8,216 nucleotides of DNA, from NCBI GenBank assembly GCA_002311285.1, contig DBZU01000052.1, positions 1-8,216 on the forward strand, given 5' to 3'. Shown piece by piece: positions 1-6,511 of this stretch (its first letter is position 1; each line of letters begins with the position of its first letter). The position numbers and the translations under genes are program-made. This DNA is from Dehalococcoidia bacterium UBA1152. Its GTDB lineage: Bacteria > Chloroflexota > Dehalococcoidia > Lucifugimonadales > UBA2962. The notes beneath the pieces are model-generated. The model saw only the letters and a program-made list of their open reading frames with translations, had not been told where the DNA came from and searched no databases.

Positions 1-43
1 TTAATGTAAAAATTAATAAGGCTACAAATGTTCTACTTATCAT
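1..43 (-). CDS. N-terminus of a probable third (Kelch-family?) lipoprotein, cut by window edge
   Basis: An ATG at 43-41 on the minus strand opens a reading frame that runs off the window after 14 codons (MISRTFVALLIFTL). An AAGGG Shine-Dalgarno (51-55) lies 7 bases upstream. Residues 8-14 (ALLIFTL) are identical, at the same residue numbers, to the signal peptide of the Kelch lipoprotein encoded at 1857-121, and the underlying 23 bases (1-23 versus 1815-1837) are identical. This gene lies 77 bases downstream of that Kelch gene on the same strand, so the simplest reading is a tandem paralogue, probably also an exported lipoprotein. The lipobox cysteine and any Kelch repeats would lie outside the window, so the family is inferred. 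A chance short frame is unlikely given the matching frame, start position and ribosome site. Confidence 0.6.
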   Translation of the reverse strand, partial: MISRTFVALLIFTL

Positions 44-120
44 AGTAAGTCCCTTTTTGTATTTATAGTGTTGACTAATGGTGATTCATTGCCTTGAGAG
101 AATTACTAGCAAATTAATAC

Positions 121-1857
121 TTATTTTTTACCGGGTTCAAACACAACTATAGTAGCAGTTGTTTCACCAGCTTCATTTGTTGATACTCCCAAAAGTCCAA
201 GCCATACCCTGGTAAAACTTGTCACTCCTGGCCCGCTTTCTCCTGGAGCAATCGATAAGTCCATATCTCCCATATCCCATCCACTGGAACGTAAATTAAC
301 CCTGACAATAACACCTTCTTCATCCGAATTTGCAATCAATTCTTTGAATCTCACTAATGTTCCGTTTGCATCCATTGAAGGGCTACCAAGGCCTTGACCA
401 ATTCTTATGGTAGCTGGAGTGCCTAAAGGTACAACCACATCATCATCAGGCCCCGCGACAACAGGGTCTGCAAACACAAGATCTGACTCAGATAATCCGG
501 ATTCCTCTAGCTCAGAGAACCGAGCAGAATGTGCTTCCACACTGCCGAATTTATTTAATTCTTCTTCTTCAGCAGCCTCTCCAGCACTAGGAGTGTCGAG
601 TGTCAAAAGTGGAGAATCGGTACCTTTTATACCGACTGCACATGCTTTTGATGCATCAAAGCCAGTGCCATTAAATTGTTCTGATGTAATATGTACGTAT
701 TTTTTGTCCTGCCCACCATTTAAAATCACTGAGCCGTCCGCAAGTTTCATCGCCAAATGCCTATATCTAGTCTCTATCATTGGTCCGGTTGAATACCATG
801 CATCCGTATCTGGGTCGTAAATCTCAGCTCGAGGTAATAATCCTCCTGTTACCAACACCCGACCATCTGATAAAAGAGTGGCTTCATGCTCTGTTCGGGC
901 ATCTCCCATTGACGCAGCCGGCTCAAATTCACCGGTAGCTGGATCCCAAATCTCGGCAGATGCACGAGTGGACGTATCCACGTCTTTAACGGCTTCTCCT
1001 ACCCCTCCAATTACGAGGACTCTTCCATCGTCCAGTAGAGTTGCTGTATGCTGCACGCGCGCCAATCTCATTGAGCCTGTATATTCCCACGTCTCCGTGT
1101 CAGGATCATATACTTCAGCGCTAGAATAATAAGGTCCTTCTCTATGTTTGCCTCCTCCAATAACAATCACCCGGCCATCTTTAAGTACTGTAGCAGTGTG
1201 AATGGATCGTTTTTGGTTCATCTCACCTGAAAGCTCCCATTCGTTGGTACTTGGATCAAATATCTCTGTGGATGAGTTATCTCCCAAACGATCGTTTTTT
1301 CCTCCAGTGTACAAAACCCTACCATCATTTAATTGAACCCCAGCTCCCCTTTCTCGAGAGTCATTTAATTTTCCTGCCTTGGTCCAATTACCACTCTCAT
1401 CCCATACCTCACTGCCTTTAGTAGCTTCCATTTGAATATCTTGCCCACCAGCAACAAGAGCTCTGCCGTCATTTAAAGAAAACATTGCAAAGTCCTGTCT
1501 CTCTGTAATCATATCTCCAGATTCGGTCCATTGACCGGTATTAACGTTAAAAGTCTCTGAATGAGGAAAAACTCTCGGTCCACGGGGGCCGCCCTTGCCA
1601 CGCCCGCCGGCCAACAAAATTTGTCCGTCACTCAAAGTTACCCAACCGTGTCTCTGTCGTTCATTAAACATTTTTTCTTCTAAAAGTGTGAAGGCACCGT
1701 ATGGTTCACAATCTACTGTACTAAAAGGAGTCGGAGTTGAGATCACAAATTCACTACCTGAATCGCTAACCGCCGATTCATTAGTTTCTGAGCCAGAACA
1801 ATTTATAAGAAAGATTAATGTAAAAATTAATAAGGCTGGATTTATTTTAATTGTCAT
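121..1857 (-). CDS. Seven-bladed Kelch-repeat lipoprotein with extra C-terminal domain
   Basis: This 578-residue protein starts with a lipoprotein signal peptide: a lysine-containing N-tail, hydrophobic residues 8-18 and a lipobox-like LINC ending at Cys20 (Asn at -1 is unusual). A short Ser/Glu-rich linker follows. Seven Kelch motifs of the form DGxxxxxGG are visible at residues 77-85, 130-138, 178-186, 227-235, 277-285, 331-339 and 374-382, most followed by the (A/T)EI(Y/F/W)DP and W elements of a blade, so a complete beta-propeller is expected. Cys50 and Cys406 flank the propeller and could form a closing disulfide. Residues about 410-578 are an acidic linker (EEEE) plus a separate, probably beta-rich domain absent from the 401-residue paralogue at 6512-7717. 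No clear Shine-Dalgarno precedes the ATG. The gene lies 65 bases downstream of the methyltransferase on the same strand. The likely place is the outer face of the cytoplasmic membrane (or the outer membrane if the cell has one), in binding or adhesion; no catalytic residues are recognised. Confidence 0.9.
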   Translation of the reverse strand: MTIKINPALLIFTLIFLINCSGSETNESAVSDSGSEFVISTPTPFSTVDCEPYGAFTLLEEKMFNERQRHGWVTLSDGQILLAGGRGKGGPRGPRVFPHSETFNVNTGQWTESGDMITERQDFAMFSLNDGRALVAGGQDIQMEATKGSEVWDESGNWTKAGKLNDSRERGAGVQLNDGRVLYTGGKNDRLGDNSSTEIFDPSTNEWELSGEMNQKRSIHTATVLKDGRVIVIGGGKHREGPYYSSAEVYDPDTETWEYTGSMRLARVQHTATLLDDGRVLVIGGVGEAVKDVDTSTRASAEIWDPATGEFEPAASMGDARTEHEATLLSDGRVLVTGGLLPRAEIYDPDTDAWYSTGPMIETRYRHLAMKLADGSVILNGGQDKKYVHITSEQFNGTGFDASKACAVGIKGTDSPLLTLDTPSAGEAAEEEELNKFGSVEAHSARFSELEESGLSESDLVFADPVVAGPDDDVVVPLGTPATIRIGQGLGSPSMDANGTLVRFKELIANSDEEGVIVRVNLRSSGWDMGDMDLSIAPGESGPGVTSFTRVWLGLLGVSTNEAGETTATIVVFEPGKK

Positions 1858-1922
1858 GTAGAGTGCTGATTTTGAAAAATTTATATTCCATTAGGATAGG
1901 GGTAGCGTAAAGTGCGTTTATA

Positions 1923-2549
1923 CTACATATCTTTGTTTTTTGTAGCAACTCCAACGATATTGGGAAGAGAAATTGGGGTGCCAAATCTTATAGTGAATTT
2001 TCTAGACTTTACCTGAGCGAACTCAGCTTCCTTGATAATTTTTTCTATATCTCTGGTTAAATTACATCCAGTAGTGATAAAGCTCCAAAAAGGGTTTAGC
2101 AAAGATTGAAAACGTCTCCCAACATAACTTTTTGAAGACACATGCTCGTAGAAATAGAATCTGCCGCCTGGTTTTAACACGCGAGTTATTTCCGAAACAA
2201 CCCTTTCTACATCAGAAACCATACATAGAACCAAGGTCACAACTACGGTATCGAAAACCTCGTCTTTAAAAGGCATATTTTCACCATATCCCCGAAAAAC
2301 GGTAATCACTTTATTCAATGTGGAAGCTCGACGACGAATCCTATCAAACATGTACGGATTCGGCTCTAAAGCAGTGATTTCTACTGAATCTGGATAGTAC
2401 TTTAAATTTGATCCAGTTCCAAAGCCTATTTCTAGTACACGACCAGAAGCTTGTCCAGCTGTACTATTACGATACGTCGATATACGCCATTCTACTAATT
2501 TATTTAGTAAATCATACGAATCAGCGAATAGTTTTTGAGATAGTGTCAC
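1923..2549 (-). CDS. Class I SAM-dependent methyltransferase, METTL7 (thiol methyltransferase)-like
   Basis: This 208-residue Rossmann methyltransferase has motif I VLEIGFGTGSN (38-48), an acidic ribose-binding Glu62 in LEPNP, GENMPF (89-94), the post-II strand VVTLVLC (103-109), and LKPGGRFYFYEHV (125-137). The last motif, TLVLC, and the later GCNLTRD (161-167) closely follow, from memory, the human METTL7A/B (TMT1A/B) pattern. Those enzymes methylate alkyl thiols and hydrogen sulfide. The N-terminal membrane anchor of the human proteins is absent, so this form should be cytosolic. The start is a GTG at 2549-2547 with a modest GGGA upstream. The in-frame region upstream reaches a stop with no ATG, and the ATG at 2559 is out of frame. 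The gene is divergent from the thioredoxin-reductase-like gene (82 bases apart) and is followed by the Kelch lipoprotein on the same strand. Thiol as substrate is an inference; small lipid or quinone acceptors are alternatives. Confidence 0.85.
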   Translation of the reverse strand: MTLSQKLFADSYDLLNKLVEWRISTYRNSTAGQASGRVLEIGFGTGSNLKYYPDSVEITALEPNPYMFDRIRRRASTLNKVITVFRGYGENMPFKDEVFDTVVVTLVLCMVSDVERVVSEITRVLKPGGRFYFYEHVSSKSYVGRRFQSLLNPFWSFITTGCNLTRDIEKIIKEAEFAQVKSRKFTIRFGTPISLPNIVGVATKNKDM

Positions 2550-2570
2550 AAAATCCCATGATATGACTAA

Positions 2571-2600
2571 TTGTTATTTGTAGCAATTTAAATATATAAA
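2571..2600 (+). promoter_or_regulatory. Possible sigma-70-type promoter for the flavoreductase gene
   Basis: TTGTTA (2571-2576) and TATAAA (2595-2600) are separated by 18 bases in the AT-rich divergent spacer, giving a start site roughly 20-25 bases before the ATG at 2632. No Shine-Dalgarno is present before that ATG, so a short or near-leaderless transcript is plausible. Base composition alone makes such matches common here. Confidence 0.3.
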
Positions 2601-2631
2601 TTGATAAGATTAATTTAATAGAATAATAAAT

Positions 2632-3591
2632 ATGAATTCGGAAAACACAATCTATGATGTGGTTATAGGCGGTCAAGGAGCCGCAGCTTTTGCAGCTGGA
2701 ATGTATGCCGCACGATATCAAATGTCAGCGATCATTGTCGGGACAACATTCGGAGGTGAAACCGCCACAGGTGGTTTAATAGAAAATTATCCCGGATATC
2801 CAGATATTGACGGCTTTGACCTCATGATGAAGTTCCGCGAACATGCCGAAAAATATAATGTGCCAATAATTGACGATAAACTAGTAATTAGTAACACCAA
2901 TGGGAGTTCAAAAAAGGACTCTGAAGTTTTTCAAATCGCGGGGGAATCAAATCGAATCTATCAAGGCAGATCCTTCATACTTGCAATTGGAAGGGAACGA
3001 CGTTCACTATGGCTTGATCATGAACAGGATTGGACTGGCAGAGGAGTATCTTACTGTTCGACCTGTGACGCTCCTATGCATAAAGGTAATACAGTAGCTG
3101 TGGTAGGCGGAGGTGATGCAGCTGTTAAAGGTTCAGTATTAATTAGCAAGTACGCAGATAAAGTATATTTAATTTACCGCAAAGACAGTTTTACGCGCCC
3201 GGAAGCCGCTAATCTGCGGCAATTAGATGCAACTACAAATGTTGAACGTGTTTTTAACACGAATGTTATTGAACTGCTCGGAGACGATCAAAAAGGGTTA
3301 ACCGGAATAAAATTGGACAACCCATACCAGAATACAGACACATTAGAAGTTGATGGACTATTTATCGAAATTGGAGCAGACCCTCGCAAAGAACTGCCTA
3401 TGCATCTTGGAGCAAAAGTTAATGAATTAGGCGAGGTAATCGTAGATAAATATATGAACACCAATATCCCTGGACTTATAGCCGCTGGAGATTTAACAGA
3501 CGCTTCAGGAGACCTTAAGCAAACCGTTACCGCGGCTGCGCAGGGCTCAATGGCGGCAACCGCTGCTTACGAACATGTGTCAAATTTGTGA
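2632..3591 (+). CDS. Thioredoxin-reductase-like FAD/NAD(P)H disulfide reductase
   Basis: At 319 residues this has the normal length and domain order of low-molecular-weight thioredoxin reductases. The FAD ADP-binding motif is VIGGQGAAAF (11-20), where the third glycine of GxGxxG is Ala. ENYPGYP (51-57) follows. The redox-active pair is Cys142-Ser-Thr-Cys145 in SYCSTCDAP, against the usual CATCDG. The NAD(P)H motif is VVGGGDAAV (157-165), and the second FAD motif is AAGDLTD (284-290), then KQTVTAAAQGSMAA. The reductase transfers electrons from NAD(P)H through FAD to a dithiol pair and on to thioredoxin or a small disulfide. The phosphate-binding HRRxxxR of classical enzymes appears as YRKDSFTR (182-189), so NADPH preference is uncertain. 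No thioredoxin gene is in the window. It is divergent from the METTL7-like methyltransferase and convergent (28-base gap) with the aldolase-like gene. It could be the housekeeping reductase or a specialised dithiol oxidoreductase. Confidence 0.9.
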   Translation: MNSENTIYDVVIGGQGAAAFAAGMYAARYQMSAIIVGTTFGGETATGGLIENYPGYPDIDGFDLMMKFREHAEKYNVPIIDDKLVISNTNGSSKKDSEVFQIAGESNRIYQGRSFILAIGRERRSLWLDHEQDWTGRGVSYCSTCDAPMHKGNTVAVVGGGDAAVKGSVLISKYADKVYLIYRKDSFTRPEAANLRQLDATTNVERVFNTNVIELLGDDQKGLTGIKLDNPYQNTDTLEVDGLFIEIGADPRKELPMHLGAKVNELGEVIVDKYMNTNIPGLIAAGDLTDASGDLKQTVTAAAQGSMAATAAYEHVSNL

Positions 3592-3619
3592 ATCTGAGCT
3601 TTTTATCTGATCTAAAAAA

Positions 3620-4729
3620 CTAATTATGACAACCGCGTCCTGGTATTGAAATTACCTGTTCAACGGCTCCATTTCTTACGGCTATATAATTATCATACCT
3701 ATTAACTGTCAGATCTTGTTGGGGACATCTAAGCATAAACTTATCACCAAGGTTTAATGGCATTTCGCCTTTGGAAGTTAGCAAGCATGTCTCCTCATGC
3801 ATAGATGAAAACTCAACACCATTATGTCCTTCTAAAAAGGGATGTCCCATATTAAGCATCGATCCTATTGAACGATACCCGATATCGCCGACCGCCAAAT
3901 TATCTTTAGGTTTACTGACAACGGTCCCTAAAACTTTGGCAGCATATTTAAAATGACTTTCCATATACGGCAACATCGTGCTCATAAGTGCATACATGCC
4001 GCCTTCAACCTCTGTCACTCCGTCAACAAATGGAGCCATGTCGTATGAAAAAGTTTCTCCCGCCGACACCATGTCAAATTCTATACCTGTAGCCCTTATA
4101 GATTCCGCCAGCTCAACTGTTTGTTTATAGTATTTAATGGCTTCAGAATTTTTATATTCATCATCTTTTGGAATAGAACGCATTGCTGCATGGCTCTGTA
4201 CCCCCCTGAATTTTAGTCCGCTTAATTCATTAACGATATTTGCAAGATAGACACCTTGCTCAATGCTACGAACGCCGGCCCTATCCATATTGGTGTCGAC
4301 TTCAATTGCAATACCTACAGTCACATTCAAGCCAGAAGCAATCTGAGATATATCTCGAATATTTTTTTCTGAATCAACGCATACGGTAATATCGGCTCTC
4401 TGTGCCAAAGCACAAAGTCTTTTTATTTTGTCTGTCGTAACCACTTGATTGGGTATTAAGACGCTTTCTATGCCACCTTCAACCATTACTTCTGCTTCAG
4501 CAACTTTTGCAGAACATACACCTCCAACCGTGCCTCCTTTTCGTATCTGCATATGAGCCAAAATAGGACTTTTAACGTTTTTTGTATGCTCACGCAGTTT
4601 CACTTTGGTATCTTTAAATGTATCAGCCATTTTGCCGAAATTGTGATCTAAAGCTTCCAAATCTAGAATTAGACACGGTGTATCTAATTCGCTAATTTTT
4701 GTACCAGCAGCCGGTCTATAATGATCCAT
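3620..4729 (-). CDS. D-threonine aldolase / DSD1-family PLP enzyme (lysine-retaining copy)
   Basis: This 369-residue protein belongs to the fold-type III PLP family of D-threonine aldolase and D-serine dehydratase. An N-terminal alanine-racemase-like barrel opens with LDTPCLILDLEAL, and the family PHxKTHKS block appears as REHTKNVKSP (46-55), keeping the predicted Schiff-base Lys50 and His48. VDTNMDRAGV (144-153) corresponds to the family VDxGxxRxGV with Arg150. SAGETFSYD (222-230) is the phosphate-loop region, and EVEGGMYALM (240-249) follows. In the C-terminal domain the usual metal ligands (HxC or HxD before the VN) read Gln337-Gln-Asp339, and the EEH motif reads EET (312-314). The fold and PLP binding are therefore likely, but aldolase or dehydratase chemistry is uncertain. 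An AGGAG lies 6 bases before the ATG. The gene follows its paralogue by 20 bases, so they are almost certainly co-transcribed. By eye roughly a third of residues match the paralogue. The cellular site is probably cytosolic. Confidence 0.85.
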   Translation of the reverse strand: MDHYRPAAGTKISELDTPCLILDLEALDHNFGKMADTFKDTKVKLREHTKNVKSPILAHMQIRKGGTVGGVCSAKVAEAEVMVEGGIESVLIPNQVVTTDKIKRLCALAQRADITVCVDSEKNIRDISQIASGLNVTVGIAIEVDTNMDRAGVRSIEQGVYLANIVNELSGLKFRGVQSHAAMRSIPKDDEYKNSEAIKYYKQTVELAESIRATGIEFDMVSAGETFSYDMAPFVDGVTEVEGGMYALMSTMLPYMESHFKYAAKVLGTVVSKPKDNLAVGDIGYRSIGSMLNMGHPFLEGHNGVEFSSMHEETCLLTSKGEMPLNLGDKFMLRCPQQDLTVNRYDNYIAVRNGAVEQVISIPGRGCHN

Positions 4730-4735
4730 GATCGT

Positions 4736-4740
4736 CTCCT
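4736..4740 (-). promoter_or_regulatory. Strong Shine-Dalgarno (AGGAG) for the lysine-retaining aldolase-like gene
   Basis: AGGAG on the minus strand sits 6 bases from the ATG at 4729, within the 20-base gap after the upstream paralogue's stop codon. It fixes the start and suggests independent re-initiation within one transcript. Confidence 0.8.
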
Positions 4741-4749
4741 CAAAGACTC

Positions 4750-5847
4750 TTATCTATACCTGCCTCTTGCAGTTATATCTAAAATACTCTGTAATTCACC
4801 TTCTTTGATAAGCATTATAAAGTCGAATAAATTTGCAGTGACCCCGACATCATATGGCTGAAAAAGAAGCTTGTCTCCAACTGTAATGGGTTGTTTAACT
4901 TTACTAGTGTTAATGTTGCAATGTTCTGCACTAAGATACATAACTTCTGCGTTAGGGATATTAATTACTCGAGGCAATCCGATATCATTACCATTTGTCT
5001 TCATACCCGCATCGCCAACTGCCAAGCCTTGTCGAGGAATGCTTCCTACAGTTCCGATAACCATAGCTGCAGGCATTAAAGAAGTTTGATATTCACTATT
5101 CAATACATCCATCAGTGCATAAGCACCTGCCGTAACTTCGTTAACCCCATCAACATCTGCCACTAAATCATAATTGCTTGTGGCCCCAGCTGACACAGTG
5201 GTAACTGAAATGCCAGCTGATTCTATAAGCAATTTCATGTCTAATAGCGGCTGTATCGAATCAATAAATTCAGCTGACTTAGCCCCACTGACAGTAGGGC
5301 TATGACTTAGAATCAATCCTTTAAAATTGATTCCTGGGGATTCGTCTGCAATTTTAACCAACTCCAATACAGGAGCTCCGGGGTCCAGTCCGCTAAATCC
5401 TGATGGCGAATTTATTTCGACTAAAACAGATACCGCTACTTTCATCCCGGAAGCTGCAACTGATAGTTCTTTTAGATTTGCTAAATTGTCAACTGTAACA
5501 GTAACGGATGCTCTCTGTGCTAAAGAACAGGCAGATCGGATTTTCTGTGAAGTCACAACTTTGCCGGTTATCAGTACATCTGTTATACCACTATCTACAA
5601 AGGATTCCGCCTGACTATATGTACCAACTGCTACACCGCCATTATGGCCTGCAAACTTCAATTGAATGTGCGCCAAGGCTGGACATCTATGTACTCCCAC
5701 AAATGGCCTGATTTTCGCTTTTTTGTTTATAAAATATGAGTGAACAATTTTGACGTTAGATTCAAAAGCATCAAGGTCAACCACCAACGCTGGGGTGTCA
5801 ATTTCATTTAACTTTGTTCCGACAGCCTTAAATATCGGTCTCTCCAT
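4750..5847 (-). CDS. D-threonine aldolase / DSD1-family paralogue lacking the PLP lysine (probable pseudoenzyme)
   Basis: This 365-residue protein aligns end to end with the downstream neighbour: GTKLNEIDTPALVVDLDAF (10-28), KIRPFVGVHRCP (45-56), SAGATSNYDL, EVTAGAYALMD, AVGDAG and a TARGRYR tail. The lysine-bearing RxHxKNVKS segment reads RPFVGVHRC here: His48 becomes Phe49 and the catalytic Lys50 becomes Gly51. The Arg of VDxNMDR is replaced within EINSPSGFSG (144-153), and the metal-ligand stretch before the VN-like segment reads PYDVGVTAN (341-349), with Asp343 and Gly345 in place of His and Cys/Asp. It keeps AEH (307-309), which the neighbour has lost. The frame is intact with no stops, conserved length and a strong GAGGAG ribosome site, so it is maintained rather than decayed. 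Fold-type III enzymes are dimeric with shared active sites, so a regulatory or structural heterodimer partner is a reasonable inference. An unusual non-PLP catalyst is the alternative. Confidence 0.85.
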   Translation of the reverse strand: MERPIFKAVGTKLNEIDTPALVVDLDAFESNVKIVHSYFINKKAKIRPFVGVHRCPALAHIQLKFAGHNGGVAVGTYSQAESFVDSGITDVLITGKVVTSQKIRSACSLAQRASVTVTVDNLANLKELSVAASGMKVAVSVLVEINSPSGFSGLDPGAPVLELVKIADESPGINFKGLILSHSPTVSGAKSAEFIDSIQPLLDMKLLIESAGISVTTVSAGATSNYDLVADVDGVNEVTAGAYALMDVLNSEYQTSLMPAAMVIGTVGSIPRQGLAVGDAGMKTNGNDIGLPRVINIPNAEVMYLSAEHCNINTSKVKQPITVGDKLLFQPYDVGVTANLFDFIMLIKEGELQSILDITARGRYR

Positions 5848-5853
5848 CGAAAA

Positions 5854-5859
5854 CTCCTC
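5854..5859 (-). promoter_or_regulatory. Strong Shine-Dalgarno (GAGGAG) for the lysine-less aldolase-like gene
   Basis: GAGGAG on the minus strand lies 6 bases before the ATG at 5847. Together with the matching N-termini of the two paralogues (both have GTK..E.DTP at about residue 10-19) it supports this start. Confidence 0.8.
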
Positions 5860-5897
5860 GCAATACTTAATTCATAAACACAGAATCAATTTTTGTG

Positions 5898-5926
5898 ATT
5901 ATAATGGAAAACGTTTTACATAATAA
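5898..5926 (-). promoter_or_regulatory. Possible promoter of the aldolase-like gene pair
   Basis: A perfect TATAAT lies at 5903-5898 on the minus strand, with a weak TTATTA 17 bases upstream (5926-5921). A start about 7 bases downstream would give a leader of roughly 43 bases ending at the GAGGAG. The core ATTATAAT (5898-5905) is self-complementary and also offers TATAAT on the plus strand toward the gene at 5966, but there the -35 position is poor. The promoter is likely shared or divergent; this is a pattern match only. Confidence 0.35.
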
Positions 5927-5965
5927 ATCTTGTTAAAAATAAAATAATCAATTCGACAAAACAAA

Positions 5966-6502
5966 ATGACTGCTATATTAGACAATAAAAAGGGATTAAT
6001 CAATAAAGAAGAAGTGACTTCTGATACGTTAATTTTAAGAGATACTAACACTATCGAAATTAAATATGCTTTTGATAAAGATGAATTATTAATGTTAAAT
6101 ATTGAAGATATTGAGACAACGCGAATCATCTATGAAAGACCTGAGTTTTCTCATTTTTTCTGGTTAATTATCTCAGTCTTGGCTGGATTCGTTACTTGGA
6201 CAATAATTGATAATAAGGTCTGGGCTGGAATTTGTATGGCACTAATCTGGTTATTAGGTTTGTATCTCGTAATTGACAAGATTCTGATAAATCGAACTGC
6301 GATCGTTATTTTCGAATTGAAATCAAATCGCAGTATTGGATTCAAACTAATCGGTAAAAAAGCCAGAGATGACATATACTCTTTTATTGAAAAGATGAAT
6401 CACAAGAAAAATGAATTGCGCCGATCAAAAGGAAAAATAGATAAATCCAAAAACCTCAGAATGCACAAAAGTAGATATTCTAATAAAGTGTATTCAGTAT
6501 AG
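5966..6502 (+). CDS. Unknown 178-residue protein with a transmembrane hairpin
   Basis: I do not recognise a named family with confidence. The N-terminal 60 residues are polar and strand-like, with TLILRDTNTIEIKY and a MLNIEDIETTRIIY segment. Two hydrophobic stretches (about 63-81 and 85-106) are joined by a short IDNKVW turn and form a hairpin. Then come IVIFELKS, GFKLIGKKARDDIYSFIEK (short strands followed by a helix) and a lysine/arginine-rich tail (147-174). The strands, hairpin, strands and helix order resembles bacterial PH-like membrane domains of the DUF6232 type; this is a fold-level guess. The gene is rich in AT and lysine compared with neighbours. No Shine-Dalgarno precedes the ATG. 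The stop codon overlaps the GAGG ribosome site of the Kelch lipoprotein starting 9 bases on, so the two are probably co-translated. The hairpin places it in the cytoplasmic membrane, with the basic tail predicted inside. Confidence 0.6.
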   Translation: MTAILDNKKGLINKEEVTSDTLILRDTNTIEIKYAFDKDELLMLNIEDIETTRIIYERPEFSHFFWLIISVLAGFVTWTIIDNKVWAGICMALIWLLGLYLVIDKILINRTAIVIFELKSNRSIGFKLIGKKARDDIYSFIEKMNHKKNELRRSKGKIDKSKNLRMHKSRYSNKVYSV

Positions 6503-6505
6503 AGG
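6502..6505 (+). promoter_or_regulatory. GAGG ribosome site overlapping the upstream stop codon
   Basis: GAGG at 6502-6505 uses the last base of the TAG stop of the upstream gene and lies 6 bases before the ATG at 6512. This is a typical coupling geometry. Confidence 0.7.
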
Positions 6506-6511
6506 CCTGAC

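Noticed and set aside
71..76. TTGACT on the plus strand resembling a -35 box
   Set aside because: There is no plus-strand gene downstream; it lies in a short gap between two minus-strand genes.
44..120. Possible terminator after the longer Kelch gene
   Set aside because: Only a 4-base-pair AATG/CATT stem with no following T-run on the minus strand; read-through into the next gene is equally likely.
407..820. Plus-strand open frame inside the Kelch gene
   Set aside because: It is low-complexity Ser/Thr/Pro output of the antisense of a clear Kelch gene.
2521..2721. Minus-strand open frame across the divergent spacer
   Set aside because: It overlaps both the methyltransferase start and the flavoreductase N-terminus, with no ribosome site or recognisable protein.
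3592..3619. Possible terminator between the flavoreductase and the aldolase-like gene
   Set aside because: The repeated ATCTGA (3592-3597, 3605-3610) is a direct repeat, not a stem, so no hairpin was found.
4750..5847. Reading the lysine-less aldolase-like gene as a decayed pseudogene
   Set aside because: The frame is intact, length is conserved, the ribosome site is strong and most family blocks remain, which indicates selection.
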